This document shows, one piece after another, positions 42,463 to 51,223 of a DNA stretch of 64,000 nt. Every line of letters starts with the position of its first letter. Positions within the stretch are counted from its first letter, which is position 1. A program made the position numbers and the translations under genes. Source of the stretch: Clostridiales bacterium CHKCI006 (lineage in GTDB: Bacteria > Bacillota_I > Bacilli_A > Erysipelotrichales > Coprobacillaceae); contig FCNA01000026.1 in the NCBI GenBank assembly GCA_900018345.1, forward strand, positions 60,317 to 124,316, given 5' to 3'. The notes under the pieces are model-generated. The model was not told where the DNA came from, made no database searches, and worked only from the letters and a program-made list of their open reading frames with translations.

Positions 42463-44046
42463 CTAGTTGTGGCGGTTTTTGTTCTCTGCTTCTACTTCCC
42501 TTTGGTCGGCAATCTTAAAGAAAGGATACCACATCATGCCCGATAGGATGATGGAAACGATCTCCCATAGCGCAATCTTCCAGCTTCCCTGCAATAACCC
42601 GTAGATGACCGGCGGGGTCGTCCACGGCAGCATCATTCCATTTGGAATAGGGACGATCCCGGCATGCATTACAAAATACGTCAATAAGGACAGGATCGGC
42701 GTAATAAATAACAGTGGAATTAAAAACAGCGGATTGAGTACGATGGGAATACCAAACAATAGGGGTTCATTAATATAGAAAAAAGTGGTTGGCAATGAAA
42801 TTCTGCCCAGGGCTTTAAACTTCTGGCTTTTGGCCTTAAAAGCCATGATGATACTTAAAGAAAACATTGAACCGACGCCACCGGATATAAAACATTTGGA
42901 AAATGCATTAGAAATAATATGAATCGGTTCTTTACCGGCAGAATAGAGTGCAAAGTTCTCTAAGCCCATTGGTGTATAGATGAGGGCGGTCACTGATCCC
43001 GTGATATTTCCGCCATGCAAGCCTAAAAACCATAAAGCATTGGCAATCCAATTGAATAACATATAAGAGAAGATATTATTGCTCAGATAGGCCGTTAAGG
43101 ATTTCTGAATCGATTCGTAGATCATCAGATGCAAATTACCGTAAGGACCGATTCTGGTCAGAGCGGTGAAGACCATGAAGATCAGGATGATATAGAAAAA
43201 CGGAATGATCGCGTTGAGCGAGCGTAAGACCTGTTTCGGAATGGTTGAGGAAGGACGGATCAAACGGTTTCTGCGAAGGATCCGAACATAGAGATAGCCG
43301 ACTAATAAAGAAACTAAAAGCGCTGTGAAGATCCCATTAGAACCTAAGAACGCCATCTTGATCTGCTCGTCATCCACACCGGTGATCATGAGAAAACAAA
43401 TGACAGCTAAGATTCCGCAAGGGTGTCCGTGTTCATCATTCAGCTTGACATAATGATAGGCCACATAAAAGCACAAATAGATGCTCAAGATATTCGTGGT
43501 CATATCCACACCCAGTTCTAATAAAGAAGCCAGCCCCACCGATGTCAACCATTCCGTATAAGGCGTATAAGGAATATTACCTAACAACATCAAGCATGCT
43601 CCCGTAATGGTAACAGGCAAAATGGAAGTAAACCCCATCGTAACCGATGTTAAGGCGCGATTGCCTGCCACTTTATTGGCAATTGGGATAATTCTTTGTT
43701 TAAGCCACTGCACGATCCTGCCTTCTTCTGTTTGCGTCTTTGTCTCTCCTTCTTCCAAAACATCATCTAAAATCTTTTTGGCATCCAGACGGCCATAGGC
43801 CTCAGGATCAATATATCCGATCCGCACATGATACATATTCTCTAGCTTAGCAAGTTCTTCGCGCATAAAGGTTAACTGTGGCGCAATCAAGAGGACATCC
43901 GCCTCATCCAGATATTTTAAATATTGCGTTTTGGCACAGGCACCGATCTTTATGTCTGTCCGTCCTCTTCGTTGAACTTCTTCACGCATTTTCTGTACGA
44001 CAAGGCTGCTGGACATGCCATTGGCACAGCATATGAGTATGTTCAT
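42463..44046 (-). CDS. PTS EIIB-EIIC fusion, lactose/cellobiose family
   Basis: 527 residues. Residues 1-100 are a IIB domain with the phosphocysteine loop CANGMSSS (C7). A linker joins it to a IIC domain from about residue 112 that is closely similar to the separate EIIC (FLGLHGGNITGS, FYINEPLLFGIPIVLNP). Takes up and phosphorylates a beta-disaccharide. It is 1 bp downstream of the LicR-like regulator gene. No separate lactose-type IIA gene is in the window. The regulator carries a IIA domain of the fructose/mannitol type, so the phosphate donor for this IIB must be encoded elsewhere or be shared. Confidence 0.93.
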   Translation of the reverse strand: MNILICCANGMSSSLVVQKMREEVQRRGRTDIKIGACAKTQYLKYLDEADVLLIAPQLTFMREELAKLENMYHVRIGYIDPEAYGRLDAKKILDDVLEEGETKTQTEEGRIVQWLKQRIIPIANKVAGNRALTSVTMGFTSILPVTITGACLMLLGNIPYTPYTEWLTSVGLASLLELGVDMTTNILSIYLCFYVAYHYVKLNDEHGHPCGILAVICFLMITGVDDEQIKMAFLGSNGIFTALLVSLLVGYLYVRILRRNRLIRPSSTIPKQVLRSLNAIIPFFYIILIFMVFTALTRIGPYGNLHLMIYESIQKSLTAYLSNNIFSYMLFNWIANALWFLGLHGGNITGSVTALIYTPMGLENFALYSAGKEPIHIISNAFSKCFISGGVGSMFSLSIIMAFKAKSQKFKALGRISLPTTFFYINEPLLFGIPIVLNPLFLIPLLFITPILSLLTYFVMHAGIVPIPNGMMLPWTTPPVIYGLLQGSWKIALWEIVSIILSGMMWYPFFKIADQREVEAENKNRHN

Positions 44047-44047
44047 T

Positions 44048-46027
44048 TTACTGGAAGATGCTCTCCTTAAAGTGCTCGGATTTTTCCTGACTCAACGCAT
44101 GGATGTAGCTTTCTAATGTGTGAAAGCAAGGCTCTTTTTCTAACTTCTGAACACATTCTCGATTTAAAACTAGACTGGACAGCACTTCATTAAACACCGA
44201 TAAGGCCTCATCAGAATCTTTTTGAATACATAACATAAAAACGAGTTTCACCTGCTGTTTCTGCCAACGGATAGGTTTATCTAAGACACCAACTGCAACA
44301 AAGGTTTCGTCCATCACCAGATGAAGCGGATGCGGAATAGCAATCCCATTTCCGACTTCTGTAGGAGAAACCGCTTCTCTTTCCATGACCAGGTCATAAA
44401 AGGTCTCAGGCAAGGGATGCACAGAGGAAATCTTGGTACACATTTCCTGAATGACTTCTTCTCTTGTTTTGCCGGTTAAATGTTCAAAAAAGAATTCTTC
44501 TCTAAAACAACGCTTGATGAAAGTCGCGGCATCCTCATTTCCGGTCGTTAACAGCTGTTCGATGACCGAGACATCTGCTTCATCTAAAAAATACTGTACA
44601 TGAATGACCGGGATCCGTGTTTCAAAGGGTAATTGGATGGTGGATAGGATGACATCATAGTCCTCCTGTCGTATTTCAGGAAGTTGGTAGGCTTCGGTGA
44701 CCAATACATTCCCCAGATAATCACTAAAGCGGCTTTTGATCTTATATAACAGGATCTGTGAACTGCCGGCGCCACTGGCACAAACGATGATCACATTCTT
44801 CTTGACCTGATGATTCAAACGTTCCAGAGCTAAAGCAAAGTGTAAAGCCAGGTAGCCCAGTTCATGATCAGAGACGCTCTTATGGTAGTGTCGGGTGATG
44901 ACCTTGCCGGCACACACAGCCATCTCAAAGGCAACAGGACTTTCCTGCTTGATACGTTCATTCAATGGATTAGTGATATGCAGATCATATTTTAAACGAT
45001 TCAGCATCGGCTGTAAGTGTAAGGCCAGCATCGAATAGAGATCCAGGTCGCCAGTGAGATCGACCAAGTAGGTTTGCTTGATTTCTAGCAGGATCGCATC
45101 GACAAGATCCATGGTGGCCTGGTCCATCACCTGACGCTGATCATCAAACTGCAAGGCCTGTTTTCCCATCAGATGAATGGCAATGTAGCGAACCTCGCTA
45201 TTTGGAATATGAATATCAAAGAACTGATCCATCTGACTGGCTAGATCACGGGCGATACGCATTTCCAGGCGATCATCCAGCTCATCTGACGCCTTCACAA
45301 ATTCTTCAATATATGTTTTTTGTTTAATACGATTAACCGCAATCAACAAGTGGATCGACAGATTCTGAAACCCCAAATCTGTCAGTTTGAAGGCATATCT
45401 GGAGATCGTTTCATACAGCATATCTTTAATCTGAGCAAAAGCTTCTTTGTCGATAGCACTGTTTTGGATCCGTATATTTTCGATATAATACTCATCGTAA
45501 TTATCAGCGTGGTAGAAATATTGAGCAATACAGGAACGGATATCTTTTTCTTTGCCACTGATCTTCAGACCATAACCGGGTCTGGATGCCAACTTTAGAT
45601 GAAAGTAGGATAGACGCTGTTTCACTTCACGGATATCCGTATTTAAAGTAGAACGGCTCACGTAAATTTCATCGGCCAGGTCATTTAAGCGAACATATTC
45701 CTGGTGGCTGAGAAAATAGCGAATGATATAGAAAATCCGTTCTTCCTGATTGACCGGAATCAAAAACTGACTATTGGTCTCCTGCTGCAGCAACTGCTTA
45801 ATAAACTGCGTATAGCGTGACTCATCGAGGACTTCCAGGATATAACCGGCATTGGGTTTAGAGACAATGCGGCAGCCAGCCTGTTTTTCAATCATGTCTT
45901 TATATTGACGAATATCCTCACGCAGCGTGCGCGGTCTGATATGTAATTTTGAACACAGCACATCGGATTTAATATAGTCTTTTTGGGCCGCAAGTATCTT
46001 AAAAAGCGAAATAAAACGGCGATCCAT
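44048..46027 (-). CDS. licR: LicR/BglG-type PRD transcriptional activator with EIIB and EIIA domains
   Basis: 659 residues from the ATG at 46027, after AGGGGTGAG. The frame is open further upstream but that part belongs to chbG. Domains in order: helix-turn-helix region (1-160; KSDVLCSKLHIRPRTLRED, then RLNDLADEIYVSRSTLNTDI), PRD1 (about 175-280), PRD2 (about 290-395; RYIAIHLMGK), a IIB-like domain (VIIVCASGAGSSQ), and a fructose/mannitol-type IIA domain with active His in NGIAIPHP. Such proteins activate PTS operons and are switched by PTS phosphorylation. Encoded between chbG and EIIBC. Confidence 0.93.
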   Translation of the reverse strand: MDRRFISLFKILAAQKDYIKSDVLCSKLHIRPRTLREDIRQYKDMIEKQAGCRIVSKPNAGYILEVLDESRYTQFIKQLLQQETNSQFLIPVNQEERIFYIIRYFLSHQEYVRLNDLADEIYVSRSTLNTDIREVKQRLSYFHLKLASRPGYGLKISGKEKDIRSCIAQYFYHADNYDEYYIENIRIQNSAIDKEAFAQIKDMLYETISRYAFKLTDLGFQNLSIHLLIAVNRIKQKTYIEEFVKASDELDDRLEMRIARDLASQMDQFFDIHIPNSEVRYIAIHLMGKQALQFDDQRQVMDQATMDLVDAILLEIKQTYLVDLTGDLDLYSMLALHLQPMLNRLKYDLHITNPLNERIKQESPVAFEMAVCAGKVITRHYHKSVSDHELGYLALHFALALERLNHQVKKNVIIVCASGAGSSQILLYKIKSRFSDYLGNVLVTEAYQLPEIRQEDYDVILSTIQLPFETRIPVIHVQYFLDEADVSVIEQLLTTGNEDAATFIKRCFREEFFFEHLTGKTREEVIQEMCTKISSVHPLPETFYDLVMEREAVSPTEVGNGIAIPHPLHLVMDETFVAVGVLDKPIRWQKQQVKLVFMLCIQKDSDEALSVFNEVLSSLVLNRECVQKLEKEPCFHTLESYIHALSQEKSEHFKESIFQ

Positions 46028-46037
46028 GTTCTCACCC

Positions 46038-46820
46038 CTATATTTTTCGGATATCCTCAAAAGTAATGAATTCGACGTGATGGTCTTCTGCCCACCATCT
46101 AACGCGTGGATCACAGGCAATCGCCACTTCCTTAGCTCGAGGAATATGATAGCTGGACAAAGTGAGTAATGTCTGATCGACATAACCCGGATGTGTATGC
46201 ATTTCAACCAGATCTTCCTGAAGCAGTCCGGCGACATCCTTGAGCCAGTAATCCACCGAGACCGTATCCTGGTAGTACATGACCTTAGGTCTGACCGGTA
46301 CTTCATAGCCGCTGTGGTGCTGATCAATGACTTCGACCGGTTTGCCATCGATCCATACGATCTCACTATCCGTATAATGCACACCCATTTCTGTCGCCAC
46401 TTCCCGAATGGCCTGCTTTAAGCCCGGATCCTGAACGGCATGTCCCTCAATATGTGTCGGCGCATGCCCCATGAGCTCCTGAAAGCGCGCGGCTTGCGCA
46501 CGGACCTCGATCTTGATTTCCTCCACGTTGAGCTTCAGCCCACGTTTCAATCTTTCCTTTACATTAAAATAGCCCTTTTCATCGACTAAACTTGGCAGCA
46601 ATTCAGGATTGGCTACCGGTCTTCCGACCACAATGTTGGTATGCTGTCCACAATAAAGGCCAGGATGATCTTTCAGTAAACGTGCCGCAAAAGGCGCCGC
46701 TTCCATATTGGTCATCATGGTCGTTGACTTGATCAATCCATCCCGATGCGCTTTGATGATTCCTAAGCTAACTGCCTCACTATACCCGATATCGTCTGCA
46801 TTCCAAATAATTCTTGTCAT
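46038..46820 (-). CDS. chbG: ChbG/HpnK-type carbohydrate deacetylase A
   Basis: A 260-residue YdjC-fold deacetylase. The metal site is in WNADDIGYS (D9, D10), with His in GQHTNIVVG and HIEGHAVQDP. The catalytic region near HTHPGYVD is conserved. ChbG removes an acetyl group from phosphorylated chitobiose-type disaccharides, which in E. coli is needed both for hydrolysis and for induction. First gene of the unit chbG-licR-EIIBC, with only 10 bp before licR, so the PTS probably imports an N-acetylated disaccharide. Confidence 0.93.
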   Translation of the reverse strand: MTRIIWNADDIGYSEAVSLGIIKAHRDGLIKSTTMMTNMEAAPFAARLLKDHPGLYCGQHTNIVVGRPVANPELLPSLVDEKGYFNVKERLKRGLKLNVEEIKIEVRAQAARFQELMGHAPTHIEGHAVQDPGLKQAIREVATEMGVHYTDSEIVWIDGKPVEVIDQHHSGYEVPVRPKVMYYQDTVSVDYWLKDVAGLLQEDLVEMHTHPGYVDQTLLTLSSYHIPRAKEVAIACDPRVRWWAEDHHVEFITFEDIRKI

Positions 46821-46847
46821 TTCTTATTCCCCCATTTCTCTAACCTT

Positions 46848-46904
46848 ATTATAACGCGCAGCAAAGAACGCCTTGATTTCTTTTTTTGCCACTTGATTGT
46901 GGCA
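46848..46904 (-). promoter_or_regulatory. Operator and -10 of the chbG-licR-PTS operon
   Basis: A dyad TGCCAC-N6-GTGGCA (46887-46904) is centred about 48 bp upstream of the downstream edge of TATAAT (46853-46848) on the minus strand. No good -35 is present, which suits an activator-dependent promoter. A related site at the same distance precedes the second chbG gene. Confidence 0.55.
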
Positions 46905-47018
46905 GGTTTTGCGCCTTTGATGGTGGAAGGATTGTTTTATGATACCCTGATTTTGTTTTATTTTCAAACTATTTTATGATGTAATTTAATGGTATTTTTT
47001 GTTACTATCTTTTCGTTC

Positions 47019-47053
47019 AAAAAAGCAGATACCGATTTGCATCAGATATCTGC
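47019..47053 (-). terminator. Terminator of the second chbG gene
   Basis: GCAGATA (47025-47031) pairs with TATCTGC (47047-47053), with TTTTTT on the minus strand. Confidence 0.65.
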
Positions 47054-47061
47054 TTATTCGA

Positions 47062-47838
47062 TCAGTCAGCCTGAAGATCCCGATAAGTAATGAGTTCAAT
47101 ATGGTTCTCTTTGATCCAGGCTTTCATTTCATCACTTACCATGGCTTCAAGATCTTTCGCTCTGATCATCGTGAAGGAGGAAACTTCAAATAAAGGCGCA
47201 TCTACATATCCACAATGAGAAATGATGGCAGCCATCTCACTTCCTAAGATCTCACCCCGGTCTGCCAAAAGAAAATCTTTCGTACTCAATGAAAGCTGCT
47301 GTTCCAGTGAAAATGGGACCGTATACCAGGATTTGGCCATCTTGACATGGTGATCCGCCAGGATCTTTTGGGTCATCGGAATGCCATACTCTGCACTCAG
47401 ACGTTCATGGACCTTGGTAATGGTTGGAGACCCATAGGCATGTCCATGTAAGTATTCTGGTTTTTTGCCCGTTAAAGCAATGAACCGTTCAATCTGGGCT
47501 TTGGCCTCGAGATAGGTTTCTGCCTCGTCCATATGATCATGACTTTCACATTCCTGATCACGCTTTCTTCTCTCACGGGAATCATAGAAATAACCATTCT
47601 CCTTGATCAAAGACGGTACCTTCGCCGGATCACTCACAGGCTTGCCGGCGACCAGGTTAATATCAATGCCAAGACATACTTCCGGATAATCCGTAATCAT
47701 TTTTGCCGCATCTTCAGAACTTGGCATATTTACGAATAAACCGGTGCAGCGAATCACACCATTCTTAATCCCTTCAATAATGCCGCAGCTCACTGCTTTG
47801 GTAATCCCATAATCATCTGATTGTATCAATAATTTCAT
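47062..47838 (-). CDS. ChbG/HpnK-type carbohydrate deacetylase B
   Basis: 258 residues from the ATG at 47838, which follows AAGGGAG; the ATG at 47844 is too close to that site. Same fold as the next gene: QSDDYGITKAVS (metal-binding D-D), GIDINLVAGKP (where the other copy has GQHTN, so the His is replaced by Asp), LHGHAYGSP, and ISHCGYVD near the end. The two copies are clearly diverged (different lengths and loops), so different substrates are likely. The His-to-Asp change may alter metal binding. Own terminator and promoter. Confidence 0.88.
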   Translation of the reverse strand: MKLLIQSDDYGITKAVSCGIIEGIKNGVIRCTGLFVNMPSSEDAAKMITDYPEVCLGIDINLVAGKPVSDPAKVPSLIKENGYFYDSRERRKRDQECESHDHMDEAETYLEAKAQIERFIALTGKKPEYLHGHAYGSPTITKVHERLSAEYGIPMTQKILADHHVKMAKSWYTVPFSLEQQLSLSTKDFLLADRGEILGSEMAAIISHCGYVDAPLFEVSSFTMIRAKDLEAMVSDEMKAWIKENHIELITYRDLQAD

Positions 47839-47860
47839 TCTCATCGCTCCCTTCACTTTT

Positions 47861-47917
47861 ACTTTAACCCTTTTCTTTTTGACGCTCAAGCCGAAGTTCT
47901 GCCACAATGATTGGAAG
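47861..47917 (-). promoter_or_regulatory. Promoter and dyad of the second chbG gene
   Basis: Minus strand TTGAGC (47889-47884), 17 nt, TAAAGT (47866-47861). Upstream, CTGCCACAAT (47899-47908) followed by TTGGAA forms an imperfect dyad. It shares ten consecutive bases with the operator at 46887-46904 and has the same distance to the -10. Confidence 0.5.
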
Positions 47918-47947
47918 TTTTCTGTATGCTTTTTGTGATTGGATGAT

Positions 47948-47976
47948 TTGCTTTACCCGGCTTCATCATTTACAAT
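47948..47976 (+). promoter_or_regulatory. Promoter of the sulfatase gene
   Basis: TTGCTT (47948-47953), 17 nt, TACAAT (47971-47976), then GGAGGT and the ATG at 48007. Confidence 0.65.
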
Positions 47977-48006
47977 AAAAGTAAAGAATGAATGGAGGTA
48001 AGAATC

Positions 48007-49482
48007 ATGGCAAAACCGAATATTATTTATTTTGTAGCCGATCAGATGCGGGAAGACGCCTTACATCATGCCGGCTGTGAGGCCTCCCTCACCCCTAACT
48101 TTGACGGCTTATTAGAAGAGGGCGTTTCCTTTGCGAATGCCTACTGTCAAAATCCAGTCTGTGTCCCTTCACGCTGCAGCTTCCTGACCGGTCTCTATCC
48201 CCATACGACCGGACATCGAACGATGCACTTTCTGCAAGACCCGGATGAACCGAACTTTTTACGTACAATGAAAAACAATGGGTATGAAGTTGTCTGGATC
48301 GGTCGAAATGATGTGATCCCAGGGGATCGCCCGAAGACGGATTACTGCGACTACTATTTCGATGGTATCCACGAGGGCAATTGGCGAGATCATACAAGCA
48401 GTGTTGCCGCCTTGGCCAGTCAGATCCCGCAGGCGGTAGATCCCACTGTCCCAGGTTACTATTCCCATTATATTGGCAGGATTTCTTACGAGAAAGCACA
48501 CTATAAAGGCTCTGACTGGAGCTGTCTGGAGCAGGCTCTGCAATATCTGGAAGACAAAAAGAAAAGCGGGAACGAGAAACCATTCTTCCTTTATCTGACC
48601 CTTGGCTTTCCTCATCCGCCTTATGCCTGCGAGGATCCTTACTATTCCCGCATTGACCGCACGAAAATTGCGCCTAGACGTCCAAATATGACAGATCTCA
48701 AAGATAAACCGGCCATGGCACAGGGCATTTGCCGCAATCAGAACCTGGATGCCTGGCTGGAGGACAACTATGCCGAATTAAAGGCCACCTATTTAGCCAT
48801 GGTTCACCGTTTCGATGCGCAGTTTGGTATCCTCACAAGCAAGCTCAAAGAGTTGGATCTCTATGATAATTCCAGCCTCTTTGTTTTCAGTGATCATGGG
48901 GACTATACGGGAGACTATGGCATCGCAGAAAAGGTGCAAAACTGCTTTGAAGATCCCATCAGCAATATTCCGCTGCTGATCAAACCGGCGCAGTGTTTTC
49001 CTGTTAAACCACGGCAGTCCCAGGCATTGGTTGAGTTGGTCGATCTCTGTCAGACCGTCTGTGACATGACCGGTATCGAGACTGAATATGTTCAGTTCGG
49101 TCAATCATTATTACCTGTGCTGGCAGGAAGTGAACAACATAAGGATGCCGTCTTTTGTGAAGGTGGGCGCATCCACGGCGAAACCTGGGCAATGGAGAAA
49201 GGTCACGGACCAGCCTCCCCTTATTACCCACGTCTTTCTGAACAGTGCAAAGAAGGTCCTGAGCATACTAAAGCAACCATGATCCGCATGGGAAATCTAA
49301 AGTATGTAAAACGCCTGTATGAAAAAGACGAGTTATATGATCTGGATCAGGACCCATTGGAGCTGCATAATATCATCGATGATCCGGCTTATGCCAATGA
49401 AGTGTTAAAGATGAAAGATCGAATGCTGACCTTCTATCAGGAAACCGCCGATATTGTCCCCAATCGTAAAGATCAGCGCTAA
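48007..49482 (+). CDS. Cytoplasmic sulfatase (Cys-type)
   Basis: 491 residues from the ATG at 48007. The sulfatase signature VCVPSRCSFLTG gives C52-x-P-S-R, the formylglycine site. Metal ligands are in YFVADQMRED near the start and FVFSDHGDYTGDYG. There is no signal peptide, so it acts inside the cell on an imported sulfated sugar. Adjacent to two ChbG deacetylases and a PTS, it may desulfate phosphorylated or free N-acetylated disaccharides from mucin or glycosaminoglycan. Cys-type sulfatases need a maturase (anSME), which is not in the window. Confidence 0.93.
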   Translation: MAKPNIIYFVADQMREDALHHAGCEASLTPNFDGLLEEGVSFANAYCQNPVCVPSRCSFLTGLYPHTTGHRTMHFLQDPDEPNFLRTMKNNGYEVVWIGRNDVIPGDRPKTDYCDYYFDGIHEGNWRDHTSSVAALASQIPQAVDPTVPGYYSHYIGRISYEKAHYKGSDWSCLEQALQYLEDKKKSGNEKPFFLYLTLGFPHPPYACEDPYYSRIDRTKIAPRRPNMTDLKDKPAMAQGICRNQNLDAWLEDNYAELKATYLAMVHRFDAQFGILTSKLKELDLYDNSSLFVFSDHGDYTGDYGIAEKVQNCFEDPISNIPLLIKPAQCFPVKPRQSQALVELVDLCQTVCDMTGIETEYVQFGQSLLPVLAGSEQHKDAVFCEGGRIHGETWAMEKGHGPASPYYPRLSEQCKEGPEHTKATMIRMGNLKYVKRLYEKDELYDLDQDPLELHNIIDDPAYANEVLKMKDRMLTFYQETADIVPNRKDQR

Positions 49483-49484
49483 GT

Positions 49485-49511
49485 AAACACAGGTGCTCCC
49501 TGTGTTTTTTT
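49485..49511 (+). terminator. Terminator of the sulfatase gene
   Basis: AACACAGG pairs with CCTGTGTT around a short loop, then a T-run, just after the stop. Confidence 0.8.
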
Positions 49512-49589
49512 GCCACATTCGCTGGCAGTGATGCATATGGGAAATCTATTAAAGAAGGCGTATAATAAACATAAAGGAGAATGATCGAA

Positions 49590-50057
49590 ATGAAACAGCA
49601 GCAAAACATCCATCCATCAAGTCAGAAACAAACCGTTAATCATATGTCCGGTCGCTTTAAGCAAAAGCTTGAAGCTGAAAATAAAGCCGTCGCGCATCAG
49701 AAAAAAATGAAGGAGAGAGAAAAGCTTCGCCAGGAGAAAGTTGTGCAGGAAAAAGGACTGCGCAATCCCTTTATCAAACCTGCCTTTGGTTTAGGCCTGT
49801 TAGGAACCATTCTGGTCCTCTTCCCGGCAGGCATTGAAAATCAGATGCAGTGGTGGTATCTGATTCCGACCTTTCTTTGCGGGATCTTGGGCTATGTGAT
49901 CAACTATAAGGCCCGCAAACTGAATACCGACCATTACCGTCGTTATCGAGCCAGCGTTCAGCCAAGCCTCATGAAGGCCGGACTGTATTTATCTGCCTTC
50001 ACTCTCTTTGGCGCAATGATCATGATCACTACTGTCCTTCCGATCTACTTTCAATAA
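49590..50057 (+). CDS. Membrane protein with charged N-terminal coil
   Basis: 155 residues from the ATG at 49590, 10 nt after AAAGGAG; the ATG at 49581 is too close. Residues 1-65 are very charged and probably coiled (FKQKLEAENKAVAHQKKMKE). Three membrane helices follow (about 70-85, 92-112, 130-152). The start of the first hydrophobic part is FIKPAFGLGLLGTILVLFPAG. I recognise no family. Single gene with a terminator. Confidence 0.7.
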   Translation: MKQQQNIHPSSQKQTVNHMSGRFKQKLEAENKAVAHQKKMKEREKLRQEKVVQEKGLRNPFIKPAFGLGLLGTILVLFPAGIENQMQWWYLIPTFLCGILGYVINYKARKLNTDHYRRYRASVQPSLMKAGLYLSAFTLFGAMIMITTVLPIYFQ

Positions 50058-50070
50058 TTTTATTCACACA

Positions 50071-50103
50071 AAAAGTGCTTCACATCAAAATGAAGCACTT
50101 TTA
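50071..50103 (+). terminator. Intrinsic terminator
   Basis: AAAGTGCTTCA (50071-50081) pairs perfectly with TGAAGCACTTT (50090-50100), then T. Also suited to the minus strand. Confidence 0.85.
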
Positions 50104-50313
50104 TTATGATGTCTCTTCATCATCATAGACTAAGCGCGGTTTCTTTTTCGCAAAAGCCGCTTTTAAATAAGGAACAGCATCCGGTGGGACCAATCCAAAA
50201 TTAATCAACACACGATGTCTAGGTATTCCATTCTCATCTCGATAAGATTCCACTAAAGAGCAGAAATAGCCTTCGGTTTTTCCTTTATTATTTTTGATTG
50301 CCCGCACAAACAT
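50104..50313 (-). pseudogene. Transposase N-terminal fragment (IS1634/IS4-like)
   Basis: About 69 residues from the ATG at 50313, opening MFVRAIKNNKGKTEGYFCSL and continuing ESYRDENGIPRHRVLINFGL. This is the typical N-terminus of IS1634-type DDE transposases. The remaining ~450 residues, with the DDE residues, are absent, and the frame stops against the neighbouring gene's terminator. So it is either a relic or a small gene derived from one. The family call is by pattern only. Confidence 0.5.
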
Positions 50314-50433
50314 GTTCTCCATCACCTCTTACTTGTCAACATCTATTCCAGATAGCCTACTCATCATCTTTAGGGTTAAGCAGTGATTCGTTCAGGTTCT
50401 CTTTTCCGCCCGATGGATAAGCCAGGCAGATCA

Positions 50434-50650
50434 TCATTCTGACTTGTCATGCCAATCCTGATTGATCGAGATGAGACGAGCCCAAGCTATCCACGCTTCA
50501 AATGAGTTATCCCATTTAAGGCAGCGCTCAGTGAATTATTGATGAAGAAGCTGATCGATGTCACTGATAATATCTAGTTTTCTTTTTGAGGTTAGGGATA
50601 CAATATACAACAGTGTTACTTTTGATAATCGACAAATTGAAGATCACCGC
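50434..50650 (-). pseudogene. Decayed coding remnant
   Basis: The gap 50326-51223 has no intact gene. On the minus strand one frame reads about 70 codons with one internal stop: SLTSKRKLDIISDIDQLLHQ, stop, then a Trp-rich part including EAWIAWARLISINQDWHD. The composition is protein-like, but I cannot name a family. The rest of the gap (50650-51190) is A+T-rich with scattered stops in all frames, and I see nothing else in it. Confidence 0.3.
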
Positions 50651-51193
50651 CTGGCCAATTTCGGCTTTAGCTGACCCACTTCAAAATGCACGGATAGACA
50701 TAATCGATATTGCGGAATACGTGCTATAAAAAATTTGCCGGATCTACGAATCAGCTAGCACATTTACTAAGAATCAGGAATCTCCCAGCACCCGCATACG
50801 CATGCGTCCAAAAAAGAGCATTTCCGACATCCATCACTTTGTCATCAGTCTTTGCAGCCAGTCCAGGATACTTAAATTGAAAAAGGTGAACGGGAAAGGT
50901 CCTTTCCATCACCTATTCATAAATCAAAAGTAGTCAAGAAATATCAGACCTACATGATTCTCAACCGCAACTATATATACTATTTCCACAAGGTTTAATT
51001 ATACCAACAAAAGCACCCCATGTAAAGATAAATTATATCGCTATTTCTATCAAATTGCATAATCATGCAACTGTTTGACACTTTTTGAAAAGCGCAAATT
51101 TTATCACTACAAAAGCAGCTTCTCTTTTTTCTATGCCCATTTTCAAATGTAGTCCAGATAAAACAGTTTTAATCAAAACTGAGGATACATCAA

Positions 51194-51219
51194 AAGAAAA
51201 CTGACCCAAAAGGGTCAGT
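51194..51219 (-). terminator. Terminator of the PBP-SEDS-VWA-kinase-phosphatase operon
   Basis: ACTGACCC (51200-51207) pairs with GGGTCAGT (51212-51219). The minus-strand transcript ends in TTTTCTTTTG, directly after the PP2C stop. Confidence 0.8.
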
Positions 51220-51223
51220 GATC

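Noticed and set aside
46028..46384. Longer start for the LicR-like regulator
   Set aside because: The frame is open upstream but that part overlaps chbG in another frame. The ATG at 46027 has a good ribosome site and gives the normal HTH start.
48095..48615. Two minus-strand frames opposite the sulfatase gene
   Set aside because: Shadows of a clear sulfatase with its catalytic motifs. They have no ribosome sites and low-complexity composition.
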